From contig CAJUIK010000001.1 in NCBI GenBank assembly GCA_910585875.1, forward strand, positions 44,256 through 108,255: 64,000 bases of DNA, read 5' to 3'. Positions 1 to 9,049 of this stretch are shown piece after piece (position 1 is the first letter of the stretch; each line of letters begins with the position of its first letter). The position numbers were made by a program, and so were the translations under genes. The DNA is from an uncultured Eubacteriales bacterium (GTDB taxonomy: Bacteria > Bacillota > Clostridia > Oscillospirales > Butyricicoccaceae). The notes under the pieces were generated by a model that had not been told where the DNA came from, made no database searches, and saw only the letters and a program-made list of their open reading frames with translations.

Positions 1-149
1 GGAAACCCCAAGGGCCGTTCTCTGTGGGCAAAAAAATAATTTTTCAAAGTTCATTCACACAAAATCCACACATTTTTTTGCGGATGGTGTATCATAAGAA
101 TCAGCACAACCCTCTCTTTATTCCCCCCACAACAATAAAGAAGCGGAAA

Positions 150-182
150 GGCGTCCTCCGGTAAGCCGGCGGGCGCCTTTTT
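150..182 (+). terminator. Rho-independent terminator of a gene left of the window
   Basis: An interrupted GC-rich stem (GGCGTCCTCCGG / CCGGCGGGCGCC) around a TAAG loop is followed by TTTTT on the plus strand. It would end a plus-strand transcript entering from the left. I see no convincing gene in 1-294 itself. Confidence 0.6.
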
Positions 183-294
183 GCCGTTTCCTTCTCTTCG
201 CTGGAACAGCGGCGGAAAGGCGGGGACGCCGGGCATATTTCCGCACCCTCCGCCGTAAGAATGGCATAACAGAACAAAAGAGGGGGGAAGGTCT

Positions 295-960
295 GTGGAG
301 ATGAACCGTCTGCGGACAGGAACCGCCGGGCTGACCAGCCTGGTCTGCTGCATCCTGCTGGCCGTGCTGGGGCCGGATATGCCGGATCAAGCCGCCAAAA
401 CGCTGCTGAAATTTCTGCTGCTGGGCCTGGCGCCCGCCTTGGTGCTGATCTGGCAGGGCGGCTCGCTGCGGCTGGGCTGCCGGCGGCAGGGCCGAGAAAA
501 AAGGCGGCGGCTGGCGGTTTTGGCCTATTGCGCCTTTACAGGGCTGGCTTTGGCCGCCGCCCGTTTTGTGGATTTGGCGCCTATCAACCAAGCCCTGGCC
601 CAAAACGGCGCCCTTTCCCTGAGCCGGTTTTTGGCCGCTGGGCTGCTCATCGCCCTGCCCGGCGCCTTTTTGGAGGAATTCTTCTTTCGGGGCTTTTGTT
701 TTCAGCTGCCCGCCGCCGACGGCGTCCCGCCCGTCACAGCAGCTGTGTTCAGCGCCGGTTTATTCTCGCTCTATCACAGCGTCATGATGAAGGGCTGGTT
801 TCCGCCCTGGCAGACCTTGGCCGCTTTCCTGGTTTTGTTCGCTGTAGGGCTGCTGTTTTGCCTGGTCTGCCGCAAATCGGGCCTTTGCGCCGCCTGGCTC
901 TGCCACATGGCCGCCAACCTGGCTTTGCTCACCGCCGGGCTTGCTTGGTTTTATCTCTGA
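295..960 (+). CDS. CPBP family intramembrane metalloprotease
   Basis: Putative membrane-embedded glutamic-type protease of the CPBP (CAAX protease/bacteriocin-processing, Abi) family, about 221 aa with several hydrophobic segments. All three family motifs are visible: EExxxR (E127, E128, R132 in LEEFFFRG), FxxxH (F157 to H161) and HxxxN (H204 to N208). The start is GTG at 295, 7-8 nt after a strong AGGGGGGAAGG ribosome site; ATG at 301 is an alternative. It stands alone between a terminator and the next promoter, so the substrate cannot be inferred from neighbours. Family members include prenyl-protein proteases and bacteriocin self-immunity proteins. Confidence 0.85.
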   Translation: MEMNRLRTGTAGLTSLVCCILLAVLGPDMPDQAAKTLLKFLLLGLAPALVLIWQGGSLRLGCRRQGREKRRRLAVLAYCAFTGLALAAARFVDLAPINQALAQNGALSLSRFLAAGLLIALPGAFLEEFFFRGFCFQLPAADGVPPVTAAVFSAGLFSLYHSVMMKGWFPPWQTLAAFLVLFAVGLLFCLVCRKSGLCAAWLCHMAANLALLTAGLAWFYL

Positions 961-979
961 TCGCCCTCCCTGAAAAAAA

Positions 980-1009
980 TTCCCCCATTCCTCCATTTTA
1001 TGATATACT
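980..1009 (+). promoter_or_regulatory. Promoter of the amidohydrolase gene
   Basis: An extended -10 (TGATATACT, 1001-1009) has a weak -35 (TTCCCC, 980-985) at 18 nt. It would give a leader of about 125 nt before the ATG at 1142; I recognise no riboswitch in that leader. Confidence 0.55.
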
Positions 1010-1141
1010 ATGAGATAGAAGGGCGGCGCGGCGGCCGGCTCGGAGGGAAAGCCCTCCCCCTTCCGCCATCCAGAAAACAGAACAAGACGTTAAAGCCTGT
1101 TTGGGGCTTTGATAGTATAAAAAACAAGGAGATTTGGCGAA

Positions 1142-2305
1142 ATGATTGCGATTACCAACGGCAAGATCGTCACTGTGACAGGCGATACCTATGAAAACGG
1201 GACAGTCCTGGTTGAAAAGGGAAAAATCACCGCCGTGGGAGCCAACGTGTCCATCCCCGCCGACGCGGAAGTGATCGACGCGAAGGGCGGCTGGGTGACT
1301 CCCGGCCTGATCGACGCCCACACCCACATTTCCAACTTCAACGAGCCGGACACCATGCCCGCCCTGTGCAAGGACGGCAACGAGATGAGCGACCCCATCA
1401 CTCCCCAGGTCCGGGCGGCGGACGCCATCAACCCCTGCGATTACTCCATCGAGAAGGTGCGCAGCGCCGGCTTCACCACCGTCTGCACGCTGCCCGGCTC
1501 GGCCAACGTCTGCGGCGGCTCCGGCATTGTGTACAAGCTGCGGGGCCACACCGCCGAAGAGATGATCATCCCCGGCACAGAGCAGATGAAATTCGCCATG
1601 GGCGAAAACCCCAAGCGCGTCTACGGCACAAAGGGCAAGCTGCCCATGACCCGCATGGGCACAGCCGCCCTGCTGCGCCAGACCTTCTATGACGCCAAAC
1701 ATTATTCCGACGCCCTGCTGGCCGCGGAAAAAGACCCCTCCAAGGCCCCCAAGCCGGACTTCAAGCTGGACGCTTTGGTTCCCGTCATGCGCCGCCAGAT
1801 GAAGTGCCGTATTCACGCCCACCGGGCGGACGATATCTGCACCGCCATCCGCATCTGCAAGGAATACGACCTGGATTTCTCCATCGAACACGCCACTGAG
1901 GGCTATAAAATCACCGACGTGCTTCAGGAAAACAACGTGACCTGCGTGGTGGGCCCCCACCTCTGGGGCCCCGGCAAGCAGGAAATCCACGGCCTGAGCC
2001 TGCATACCCCCGCCGCCCTGGACGAAGCTGGCGTCACTGTCTGCCTGACTGCCGACAGCGGCTCCCAGACCCAGTTCCTGCCCGCCACTGTGGGCATTCT
2101 GATGGTCAACGGCCTGAATGAAAAATCCGCCTTTGAAGGCGTCACCATCAACCCGGCCAAGCTGCTGGGCGTGGCCGACAAAGTGGGCAGCATCGAAGTG
2201 GGCAAAGACGCCGACTTGGCCGTCTTCAGCGGCCATCCTTTCAGCAGCCTGAGCAAGTGCATGATGACCATGATTGACGGCGTTCCCTACAACAAGTCCC
2301 TCTAA
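1142..2305 (+). CDS. Amidohydrolase, imidazolonepropionase-like
   Basis: Metal-dependent cytosolic amidohydrolase of the imidazolonepropionase-like group (COG1228 type), 387 aa. Visible marks are the N-terminal beta-sandwich start (ITNGKIVTVTGDTYENG), the metal-binding HxH in PGLIDAHTH (about residues 56-64), further likely metal or catalytic histidines in IHAHRADD and IEHATEGY, and TADSGS near residue 305. A C-terminal IEVGKDADLAVFSGHP strand closes the sandwich. The ribosome site AAGGAG lies about 10 nt upstream. It forms its own unit, with a promoter at 1004 and a terminator at 2322. The substrate is unknown; the family hydrolyses cyclic amides, dipeptides and related compounds. A distant paralogue lies at 37000-38169. 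Confidence 0.85.
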   Translation: MIAITNGKIVTVTGDTYENGTVLVEKGKITAVGANVSIPADAEVIDAKGGWVTPGLIDAHTHISNFNEPDTMPALCKDGNEMSDPITPQVRAADAINPCDYSIEKVRSAGFTTVCTLPGSANVCGGSGIVYKLRGHTAEEMIIPGTEQMKFAMGENPKRVYGTKGKLPMTRMGTAALLRQTFYDAKHYSDALLAAEKDPSKAPKPDFKLDALVPVMRRQMKCRIHAHRADDICTAIRICKEYDLDFSIEHATEGYKITDVLQENNVTCVVGPHLWGPGKQEIHGLSLHTPAALDEAGVTVCLTADSGSQTQFLPATVGILMVNGLNEKSAFEGVTINPAKLLGVADKVGSIEVGKDADLAVFSGHPFSSLSKCMMTMIDGVPYNKSL

Positions 2306-2321
2306 AAAATAAACTGCGCCG

Positions 2322-2356
2322 AACAGGACGCTCCCGCGGGAGCGTCCTGTTTCTAT
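2322..2356 (+). terminator. Terminator after the amidohydrolase gene
   Basis: A perfect stem of CAGGACGCTCCCG and its complement (2324-2349) is followed by TTTCTATTTT. Confidence 0.8.
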
Positions 2357-2430
2357 TTTCCCATTTTGTGAAATTTCTATAAAAATCCAATCCTATTTTT
2401 ATAGATTTCGACGAATTTTCCAAGAATCCC

Positions 2431-2459
2431 TTGCGTCTTGGGGCGATCCGGCGTATCAT
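2431..2459 (+). promoter_or_regulatory. Promoter of the S41 peptidase operon
   Basis: TTGCGT (2431-2436) and TATCAT (2454-2459) are separated by exactly 17 nt, about 55 nt before the start codon. Confidence 0.6.
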
Positions 2460-2516
2460 ATTCTTATCTTCAGTCTTTGCGAGCCAAGAGTTTAACCGTC
2501 CGAAAGGAGAAGCGCT

Positions 2517-3893
2517 ATGGATGCTCTCAAACGTTACGCTCTGTTTTTCTCTTTCGCGCTGATTTTGCTCGTCTCTTTCGGCTGCGGCTGGCAGGAGGCG
2601 CCGGCTGCTCCGGAGCCGCCCGAACAGCCCTCGCCGGCGGAGCCAGCTCCAACGGAACCGGAACCCAGCTGGGACGCAGATATCCTCCCCTTTGACCCCG
2701 CCGGTTTCACCCGGGAACAAATGCTGGAGGACTACGACTTTCTATGGGACACAATTTTGGAAAACTGCCCGCTGATGGACGGCTTTGCCCGGCAATCAGG
2801 CAACAATCTGGAAGAAATCCGCCTGAAAGGCCAGGCCAAGGTGGAAGCTTTGCAGGATGGGGACGCCGCCGGCTTTGAGGAGGCGATCAGTTATCTGGGC
2901 GGCTATTTCCGGGGCATGGGCCATCTAACCAACGTCTCCGCATTCGTTTATTACTCTGTGCGAGATAAGGACGCCTATGAATCGGAGACTCACAAACAGG
3001 TCTATCTCCTGCCCCAGGTCCAATCCTATTACAAATGGGCCAGTACGCTGCCCAAATTTGAATCTCAGCGGAAAAGTCAGGCGGCTAACAGCTCCAACGC
3101 CCCCCAACAGGGCGGCTTAGAGGGGCTGGAAGCGTCCCAGCGGCAAGACGTTCCCATTCTGCGTCTCAAGACCTTCCAGTTTGGTCCCCAGGGCCAAGGG
3201 CAGGCTATCCAGCAAATCCAGCGGTTCTGCCTGGACAACCTGGACGCGCCTCATATTGTCTTGGATATCCGGGGCAACAGCGGCGGTTCCACCGCCGTAT
3301 GGGAGCAGGGGTTGGAACCGCTGTTTGCAGGCAAAGTGTTGGAGGAGCAATTTTTCGCCGCCTACCGGGATACCCCGCTGAATCGGCAGATGTGGGACGG
3401 CTGGCCGGAAAACCAACCGGAGGCAAAGACTTTTGCGCCAGATCAGCTGCCAGAAATGCTGCCAAACGCTTCAGGCCTTGTGATGGAAGACCTATCCCAA
3501 GCGGACGTCGCCGCCCAGCGGCGCATTCAGTTTGACTACAGCGACCTGCAAAACCCCGGCGGCAAGACCTTTGAAGGGCGGCTTTGGCTGCTGATTGACA
3601 GCTCCAATTATTCCGCCGCCGAGGCGCTGATCCAGCGGCTGCAAGGCTGCGATTTCGTCGCCCTTGTGGGCGCCCCCACCCGAGGCGGCGGCATGATTTT
3701 TGCCGCTCCCGCCAAAATTCCTTTCGCCCTGCCCAACAGCGGGATGCTCTACCAATATGCGCCTTTCTACTGCATGAACCCCGACGGCTCCTGCAACGAA
3801 TTCGGCGGCGCCAAGCCAGATATCGACGTCGGCCGAGAAGACGCCCTGGAGGTTTGCTTGAGAGAGATTGCGAAGGAGGAAGACAATTTTTGA
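2517..3893 (+). CDS. S41 family peptidase, probable lipoprotein
   Basis: Secreted or membrane-anchored serine peptidase related to C-terminal processing peptidases, 458 aa. A hydrophobic signal segment (residues 8-22) precedes Cys23; the lipobox is atypical (SFGC). A Pro/Glu-rich linker (27-50) follows. The S41 core shows DIRGNSGGS (250-258), the presumed nucleophile Ser366 in SSNYSAAE, and PTRGGGM further on. No PDZ domain is obvious, unlike classical CtpA, so this is closer to the tricorn/IRBP-like peptidases of unknown substrate. The start has an AAAGGAGAAG ribosome site. It is translationally coupled to the next small gene. Confidence 0.8.
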   Translation: MDALKRYALFFSFALILLVSFGCGWQEAPAAPEPPEQPSPAEPAPTEPEPSWDADILPFDPAGFTREQMLEDYDFLWDTILENCPLMDGFARQSGNNLEEIRLKGQAKVEALQDGDAAGFEEAISYLGGYFRGMGHLTNVSAFVYYSVRDKDAYESETHKQVYLLPQVQSYYKWASTLPKFESQRKSQAANSSNAPQQGGLEGLEASQRQDVPILRLKTFQFGPQGQGQAIQQIQRFCLDNLDAPHIVLDIRGNSGGSTAVWEQGLEPLFAGKVLEEQFFAAYRDTPLNRQMWDGWPENQPEAKTFAPDQLPEMLPNASGLVMEDLSQADVAAQRRIQFDYSDLQNPGGKTFEGRLWLLIDSSNYSAAEALIQRLQGCDFVALVGAPTRGGGMIFAAPAKIPFALPNSGMLYQYAPFYCMNPDGSCNEFGGAKPDIDVGREDALEVCLREIAKEEDNF

Positions 3894-4237
3894 ACAAGAT
3901 ATCCGCTAAACGGCAGATTGCCATTGGAGCAATTGGGCTCTTAAGCGTCGGGATACTGCTTTGCGGCAAAAATGATCAACTACAAATCCCACAGCCGGAC
4001 GGTATCCAAATTGAAACATCCGCCATTTATGACGCGGTAGATCAAGAATTCTTTTCTCACGGTCAGGCCATTGTAACGGCTCGGCGGCTGTATCAGCGCA
4101 GGAGCTCTGATGATTTGCTCCAATATGTAGCAGAATATTCCTACCGCTCTCATAGCGGCGGAGATTTGCGGCACAACCGTTATCTTGTTACACAACAGCC
4201 TGACGGCAGTTACAGCGCGGAATGGTTTCCGCAATAG
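3890..4237 (+). CDS. Small membrane-anchored hypothetical protein
   Basis: I do not recognise a family. The 115-aa product has one N-terminal hydrophobic segment (about residues 9-25, IAIGAIGLLSVGILLC), followed by a polar domain with a basic patch (RRLYQRR) and a C-terminal stretch that looks like a DUF-type beta domain (RYLVTQQPDGSYSAEW). The TTG start overlaps the stop of the S41 peptidase (TTTTGA) and has a perfect AAGGAGGA site 9 nt upstream, which decides this start over an in-frame one at 3854. Coupling to the peptidase suggests it acts with it outside the membrane; that is inference. Confidence 0.65.
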   Translation: MNKISAKRQIAIGAIGLLSVGILLCGKNDQLQIPQPDGIQIETSAIYDAVDQEFFSHGQAIVTARRLYQRRSSDDLLQYVAEYSYRSHSGGDLRHNRYLVTQQPDGSYSAEWFPQ

Positions 4238-4250
4238 CAAAAATGCGAAT

Positions 4251-4278
4251 AAAAGCTCCGGTTTTGCCGGGGCTTTTT
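4251..4278 (+). terminator. Terminator of the S41 peptidase operon
   Basis: AAAGCTCCGG and CCGGGGCTTT form a stem around a TTTTG loop and end in TTTTT. Confidence 0.8.
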
Positions 4279-4329
4279 CGCTTTTTCATCGAAAAAACGC
4301 CCGCCCTTCTTGCGAAAGACGCCTCAACC

Positions 4330-4358
4330 TTGACAAAGCCCCCCTGTAGGGATATACT
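4330..4358 (+). promoter_or_regulatory. Promoter of the SulP transporter gene
   Basis: Consensus TTGACA (4330-4335) and TATACT (4353-4358) with a 17-nt spacer, 56 nt before the ATG. Confidence 0.85.
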
Positions 4359-4414
4359 TTTGTGGGTTTCAGGCGTTTTTTGATTGATTTTGCCTGGGAC
4401 GGGAAGCGAGGAGT

Positions 4415-6073
4415 ATGATGGTTGGAAAATATGTGAAAGATTTGCGGAGCGAATTCCGAGGATACGACGCCAAGGGATTGGTATCCGACCTGATGGCGGG
4501 GTTGACGGTGGCGGCGGTGGCTCTGCCTCTGGCCCTGGCTTTCGGCGTCAGCAGCGGGGCCACGGCGGCCTCCGGCCTGCTGACGGCCATTGTCGCGGGC
4601 TTCTCCATCGCCCTGCTGGGCGGCGCTTTTTACCAGATTTCCGGCCCCACGGGGGCTATGGCCGCCATCCTGTCCTCGCTGGCCGCTCAATATGGCATGG
4701 ACGGGGTGTTTCAGGCCACGCTGCTGGCCGGCGTGCTGCTGGTCGTTGCGGGCGTTTTCAAGCTGGGACGGCTGACGGCCTTCATCCCCATGCCGGTGAT
4801 TACCGGCTTCACCTCAGGCATCGCCGTCATCATCGCCCTGGGGCAGATCGATAATTTCTTCGGCGTCTCCTCTTCGGGGAGTTCGGCCATTGAAAAACTG
4901 GCCAGTTATTTCACCCAGGGCTTTTCCCCCGATTGGGCGTCGGTGATTATCGGCCTGTTTGTGGTGCTGTTCATGGCTTTGTTCCCGCCCAAGTGGAACA
5001 GCGTCGTTCCCGCCTCGCTGATCGCCATCATCCTGGCCACCGGGGCTTGCATAGCGCTGGATTTGCAGGTAGCCCAAGTGGGCGCCATCCCCAGCTCCCT
5101 GATTCTGGACCAGCGGCTTTCTCTGAGTTCCATCAGCCTGAGCAGCCTGAACCGCCTGATCGCCCCCGCCGTCAGCATCGCGGCTCTGGGCATGGTGGAA
5201 AGCCTGCTCTGCGGCGCCAGCGCCGGGCGGATGACCGGCGTCAAGCTGGATAACGACCGGGAGCTGGCGGCCCAGGGCGTCGGCAATATTCTGGTTCCCT
5301 TCTTCGGGGGCATCCCCGCCACGGCGGCCATCGCCCGCACCAGCGTGGCCGTCAAATCCGGCGCCCGCACCCGGCTGGCCGGGATGTTTCACGCCCTGTT
5401 CCTGATGGTTTCCATGCTGGCCCTGGGGCCGGTGATGAGCCGCATCCCCCTCAGCGCCCTGGCCGGCGTACTGATGACGACGGCTTGGCGGATGAATGAA
5501 TGGAAAACCATCCGCTATATGTTCTCCCGCAAATTCTCCGGGGCGATTTTGAAATTTTTAGTCACCATGGCGGCCACTATCTTGTTTGATCTGACGGTGG
5601 CCATCCTCATCGGCGTGGTGCTGGCCCTGGTTCTTCTGGCCGCCCGCCAGGCTGGGCTGGAGGTAAATTATGACGAAGTCAGCGCCAGCCGGCTCCATTC
5701 CCCCGGCTCTCTGCTGGCTTCTCGGGCGGAAAACGCCTGCGTGGTCTATATCGCCGGCTCCATCATCTTCGCCAACACCCAGCAGATTGAGGCCATCGGC
5801 CCCAAGACGGCGGGCCGGCGCAGCGTCTTTTTCTCCCTGCGGGGCGTCTCTTACATGGATATCTCCGGCGCCCAGGCGTTTTTGGACCTGATCCGCCGCC
5901 TGCAAAGCCAGGGAACCCAGATCTTTCTCTGCGGCGTCAGCGCCGGCGTCCGCCAGGTGATGGATCGCAGCGGCATCTCCCGCCAAGCCGGCGAAGAAGC
6001 CTTCTTCTGGGGCGTGGAACAGGCGCTGACTCAAGAAGCCGGCGCCATCGCCCCAGCGGCAGTAAAAAAATAA
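4415..6073 (+). CDS. SulP family inorganic anion transporter with STAS domain
   Basis: Inner-membrane anion transporter of the SLC26/SulP family, 552 aa, normal length. The N-terminal two thirds hold about 12-14 hydrophobic segments with SulP hallmarks (DLMAGLTVAAVALPLALAF near residue 28, then QISGPTGAMAAI). The last 110 residues form a cytosolic STAS domain with the typical helix start MDISGAQ. The substrate could be sulfate, bicarbonate or another anion; nothing nearby tells which. The gene is monocistronic between its own promoter and a bidirectional terminator. The start follows a weak GAAGCGAGGAGT site. Confidence 0.9.
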   Translation: MMVGKYVKDLRSEFRGYDAKGLVSDLMAGLTVAAVALPLALAFGVSSGATAASGLLTAIVAGFSIALLGGAFYQISGPTGAMAAILSSLAAQYGMDGVFQATLLAGVLLVVAGVFKLGRLTAFIPMPVITGFTSGIAVIIALGQIDNFFGVSSSGSSAIEKLASYFTQGFSPDWASVIIGLFVVLFMALFPPKWNSVVPASLIAIILATGACIALDLQVAQVGAIPSSLILDQRLSLSSISLSSLNRLIAPAVSIAALGMVESLLCGASAGRMTGVKLDNDRELAAQGVGNILVPFFGGIPATAAIARTSVAVKSGARTRLAGMFHALFLMVSMLALGPVMSRIPLSALAGVLMTTAWRMNEWKTIRYMFSRKFSGAILKFLVTMAATILFDLTVAILIGVVLALVLLAARQAGLEVNYDEVSASRLHSPGSLLASRAENACVVYIAGSIIFANTQQIEAIGPKTAGRRSVFFSLRGVSYMDISGAQAFLDLIRRLQSQGTQIFLCGVSAGVRQVMDRSGISRQAGEEAFFWGVEQALTQEAGAIAPAAVKK

Positions 6074-6078
6074 AAAAG

Positions 6079-6109
6079 AAAATTGCCCGGGAATTTCCCA
6101 GGCAATTTT
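6079..6109. terminator. Bidirectional terminator between convergent genes
   Basis: The nearly perfect stem AAATTGCCCGGG / CCCAGGCAATTT has an A run on one side and a T run on the other. It serves the SulP gene and the ABC exporter gene that ends at 6110. Confidence 0.85.
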
Positions 6110-7723
6110 TTATGCTCTGTTCAAGTTATCAAACTTGATCACTTGGTCAAATTTCTGCTGCCGCTGGGGATCCAAATGATGGCTCACCATAATCAAAGTC
6201 AGCTTTTCGTTTTGCAGCAGGCTCTCTTCGATCACAGAGGCGTTCTGCTGATCCAGGGCGGAGGTGCCTTCGTCCACCAACAGCACCAGCCGCTGCTGGA
6301 GCAGCGCCCGGGCGATGGCAATGCGCTGGCGCTGGCCGCCGGAAAGCAGCTTGCCTCCCTCGCCAACCTGGGTATCCAGCCCTTGGGGCATCCGAACTAA
6401 GTCGCTTTTCAGAGCGCTTTCCTCCAAAACAGCTTCCAACTGTTCCGCGGAAAACTGCCGTCCCAAGGTGATATTTTCCCGAATAGTACCGTCAAATAGG
6501 TAGATCTGCTGGTCGATATAGGCGATGGAATCATAGCGCGAGGCGGCGGCATATTGCCTCACATCCAAACCGTCAAACCAGATGATTCCAGAATAGCCGT
6601 CCACCTGGCCTGCAATCAGCCGCAGTAAGGTGGTTTTTCCGCAGCCGCTGGGGCCCACGATCACATATTTGCCCCCCTTGCGGAAAGTCAGGCTGATATT
6701 TTGTAAGACCGGCTTATCCGGGTAGGAAAAGCTGACGTCTTTTAGGCGGATTTCCCGCTCCAAAACGGGCAGATCGGGCAGGGGTTCCGCGTTCTGGGAT
6801 AGCTTTCCGATTTTTTCAAAATAGGGCTTGGCGGAAACCAACCGCAGCCGGATGCTGCCCAGCTGCTGGGTAGAATTAGAGGCCATAGCGATGATATTGC
6901 CAGCTCCATAAAAGGCGGAAAAGGGGATTATCCTTTTGATACACAGGAAAAACAGCAGCAGCAGTGTGATCATTTGGGTGGCAGTGCTCATCAGGCCCAC
7001 CAGCAGGCTGCCGTCCTCCTGTCGCCTGACAAAATCCCGCCGCACCTGCTCCCGCTGGCAGCTGGCCTGTTCCATCCCCTGGGAAAATCTATCCTTCAGG
7101 CCAAAGACGGTGAAAACGGGCAGGCCGCCCAGCAGCTCCTTCAGCCGGTGGGTGAAAATCTCGCCGCTTTCCGAAACCTTCTGGCTGGCTCCTTTCAGCT
7201 GCCTATCCAAAAAGACGGAGCCACGGAGCATCACAAAGCTGGAAATCAGCGCCACAGCGGCCAGGGACCAATGCAGCGCCAACAGTGCGGAAAAGGAAAG
7301 AGCCATATTGATGATCTGGAAACAAAAGGTGAAAAAATTCCTGACCCCCAGCTGTTCCGCCTGGTCCACATCGTTGGAATACCAGGAAAGATAATCCCCC
7401 ATATTATGAGACTGGAGGTTTTCATAGTCCGCAGCGCACAAATTGCGGCTGATATTCTGCCGCAGGGCGGTGTTGATACGGGCCGCTGTCTTGGCCTGGA
7501 GCAGGTTACTCCAGCGGTCGAACAGGGAAAAAACCACCCAGGCGCCGCTATTGCAGGCCAACGCCAGCAAAACCTTGTCCAGCCTGCCCTCCAGCGCCGC
7601 AGACAGCAACAGCATCGTAATCAGCGAAGAGCCCAGCTGCCCCAGGCTACGCACGGTATAAAGAGCCAATGTGGCGACCACTAACTTTTTCTCCGCCAAC
7701 AGATAGGATTTCATGGTTGACAT
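6110..7723 (-). CDS. ABC exporter (permease-ATPase) of the RiPP cassette
   Basis: Half-size ABC exporter, about 537 aa, with an N-terminal six-helix type-1 exporter domain and a C-terminal ATPase with all motifs: Walker A GPSGCGKTT, LSGGQRQR, Walker B LVLLVDE, and a His in VSHHLD. No N-terminal C39 peptidase domain is present, so leader removal, if any, is done elsewhere. The chosen ATG at 7723 lies 4 nt after the stop of the radical SAM gene; an in-frame ATG at 7774 would force a 47-nt overlap. Translational coupling with the maturase and the precursor at 9050 points to export of the modified peptide. A homodimer is expected. Confidence 0.8.
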   Translation of the reverse strand: MSTMKSYLLAEKKLVVATLALYTVRSLGQLGSSLITMLLLSAALEGRLDKVLLALACNSGAWVVFSLFDRWSNLLQAKTAARINTALRQNISRNLCAADYENLQSHNMGDYLSWYSNDVDQAEQLGVRNFFTFCFQIINMALSFSALLALHWSLAAVALISSFVMLRGSVFLDRQLKGASQKVSESGEIFTHRLKELLGGLPVFTVFGLKDRFSQGMEQASCQREQVRRDFVRRQEDGSLLVGLMSTATQMITLLLLFFLCIKRIIPFSAFYGAGNIIAMASNSTQQLGSIRLRLVSAKPYFEKIGKLSQNAEPLPDLPVLEREIRLKDVSFSYPDKPVLQNISLTFRKGGKYVIVGPSGCGKTTLLRLIAGQVDGYSGIIWFDGLDVRQYAAASRYDSIAYIDQQIYLFDGTIRENITLGRQFSAEQLEAVLEESALKSDLVRMPQGLDTQVGEGGKLLSGGQRQRIAIARALLQQRLVLLVDEGTSALDQQNASVIEESLLQNEKLTLIMVSHHLDPQRQQKFDQVIKFDNLNRA

Positions 7724-7727
7724 AGTA

Positions 7728-8984
7728 TTACCATCTTTCAAGTCTGCCTGTTTGGCAACAGATACCTTCCTCATTTAACACAACCCTCTTTGGGCACTGC
7801 TTGTTCATGCAAGATAGAATTCTCTTACAGCTTATGCAAGTTGTTTGTAATGATGGAGTCCAGCATTTATTAAGACTATCATCAATAAAGACTGTATTTC
7901 CTATAATTCGACCGACTGTATTTTTTCCATTTTTAAGGGCGATTGTGCATTTTTGGATTTCTCCATTTGCTCTAAATACAAAATTTTTGGGATAGGCAGC
8001 ATAACAAAATTGCCCTCCAAATGAAACCCCATCATCTACTATGTCGTTTTCGCAAACGAGTCCTACTGATTTAGCATAGTCAACATGTACTTTGAGAATC
8101 CTATCTCTATCTTTATTCTCAACAATAGATAATTCTTTTACTTCTTCGCCACCCCAATTATCTACTGTTCGAATCAAAATAGAAAAACGAGAATCTTTAT
8201 CAAACTGCTGAACAAGATAATCATACCAAGAAAGGTCGTCGTCTGACGCTAAAATATTTCTTCTAAGTATGATTTTATATTCATATTCAGAATTAAGTTC
8301 TTTAATTTCTTTCAGATTAGAAAGAATAGTTTTTAAAGTCCCTTGCTTATTTGCTAAATATCTTGTTTCATCATGCTTAAAACCATCTAAAGTAATCTGA
8401 TAATTCCGAATACCCGAGGCATAATATTGTAAAAATATATCTTTACTAAGCAAGTATCCATTGGTTGTCATAGATGAAGAAAATTTAACGCCTTGTAGTT
8501 TCTTTGCAAAAGATTGAGCAAAAGAGCTAATCTCTAAAACAACTTTAGGACATAAAGTGGGTTCGCCGCCAAACCACGAAAGATTGACTTCTTGTACTGT
8601 TGGAATTTGATCTTCCAGAAAACCTTTGATTGCGCTAACCATCTCCGGTGTCATCTGTGCATTTTCATGGTCCTCATAGCAATAAGGACAACGGAAATTA
8701 CACCCTTCTGTAGGCATGATTGTCAGCCCAAGCTGATTGCTCATTTTTCGGCAAGTAACACTTTGTAAATCTTGAAGTTCCTCCAAGTTGCAAAGCATTT
8801 TTTGTTCGTGGAGAAAGCATTCCAGTTCTGTACAGAGCGACTCTGTGCCTTTAGCTTTTAATTTTTTGTATTCTTCAATTCTTTCAAGAGTATCCAAAAG
8901 AATTTTATTTCCATAGAGCACAGAATAAATGGTAAGCTGATTTTCAGACAGTTCTTCTCTTAAATAGCCAGGTATAAAGTACAT
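7728..8984 (-). CDS. Radical SAM/SPASM peptide maturase
   Basis: Predicted RiPP-modifying enzyme, 418 aa, that would use S-adenosylmethionine radicals to crosslink or alter residues of the precursor at 9050-9151. The radical SAM cluster motif is C95-x3-C99-x2-C102 (EGCNFRCPYCYE), with a GGEP-type strand (WFGGEPTL) after it. The C-terminal quarter is a SPASM-type region with many cysteines (QFCYAAY, IQKCTIAL, CISCKRILSC, KQCPKR, ICCQTG) for auxiliary Fe-S clusters. The N-terminal 80 residues lack a motif I can name and could hold leader-binding elements. An AAGGAGG site sits 5-6 nt before the ATG. The gene is visibly AT-rich compared with its GC-rich surroundings, a sign of transfer. Exact RiPP class is unknown. 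Confidence 0.88.
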   Translation of the reverse strand: MYFIPGYLREELSENQLTIYSVLYGNKILLDTLERIEEYKKLKAKGTESLCTELECFLHEQKMLCNLEELQDLQSVTCRKMSNQLGLTIMPTEGCNFRCPYCYEDHENAQMTPEMVSAIKGFLEDQIPTVQEVNLSWFGGEPTLCPKVVLEISSFAQSFAKKLQGVKFSSSMTTNGYLLSKDIFLQYYASGIRNYQITLDGFKHDETRYLANKQGTLKTILSNLKEIKELNSEYEYKIILRRNILASDDDLSWYDYLVQQFDKDSRFSILIRTVDNWGGEEVKELSIVENKDRDRILKVHVDYAKSVGLVCENDIVDDGVSFGGQFCYAAYPKNFVFRANGEIQKCTIALKNGKNTVGRIIGNTVFIDDSLNKCWTPSLQTTCISCKRILSCMNKQCPKRVVLNEEGICCQTGRLERW

Positions 8985-9008
8985 AAAACCTCCTTATAAT
9001 TGGTTTGC

Positions 9009-9030
9009 GTGTGGGGGATTACCCCCACAC
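9009..9030 (-). promoter_or_regulatory. Hairpin between precursor and maturase genes
   Basis: A perfect 9-bp stem (GTGTGGGGG / CCCCCACAC) with a 4-nt loop lies 20 nt after the precursor stop and about 25 nt before the maturase start. No U run follows, so it is more likely an RNA-processing or stability element, or a leaky attenuator, than a full terminator. Such hairpins commonly keep precursor mRNA in excess over enzyme mRNA. Confidence 0.7.
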
Positions 9031-9049
9031 ACAAATCCAGCAAAGCGAA

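Noticed and set aside
1015..1141. Leader of the first amidohydrolase as a possible riboswitch
   Set aside because: GC-rich, with only weak hairpins and no motif I recognise.
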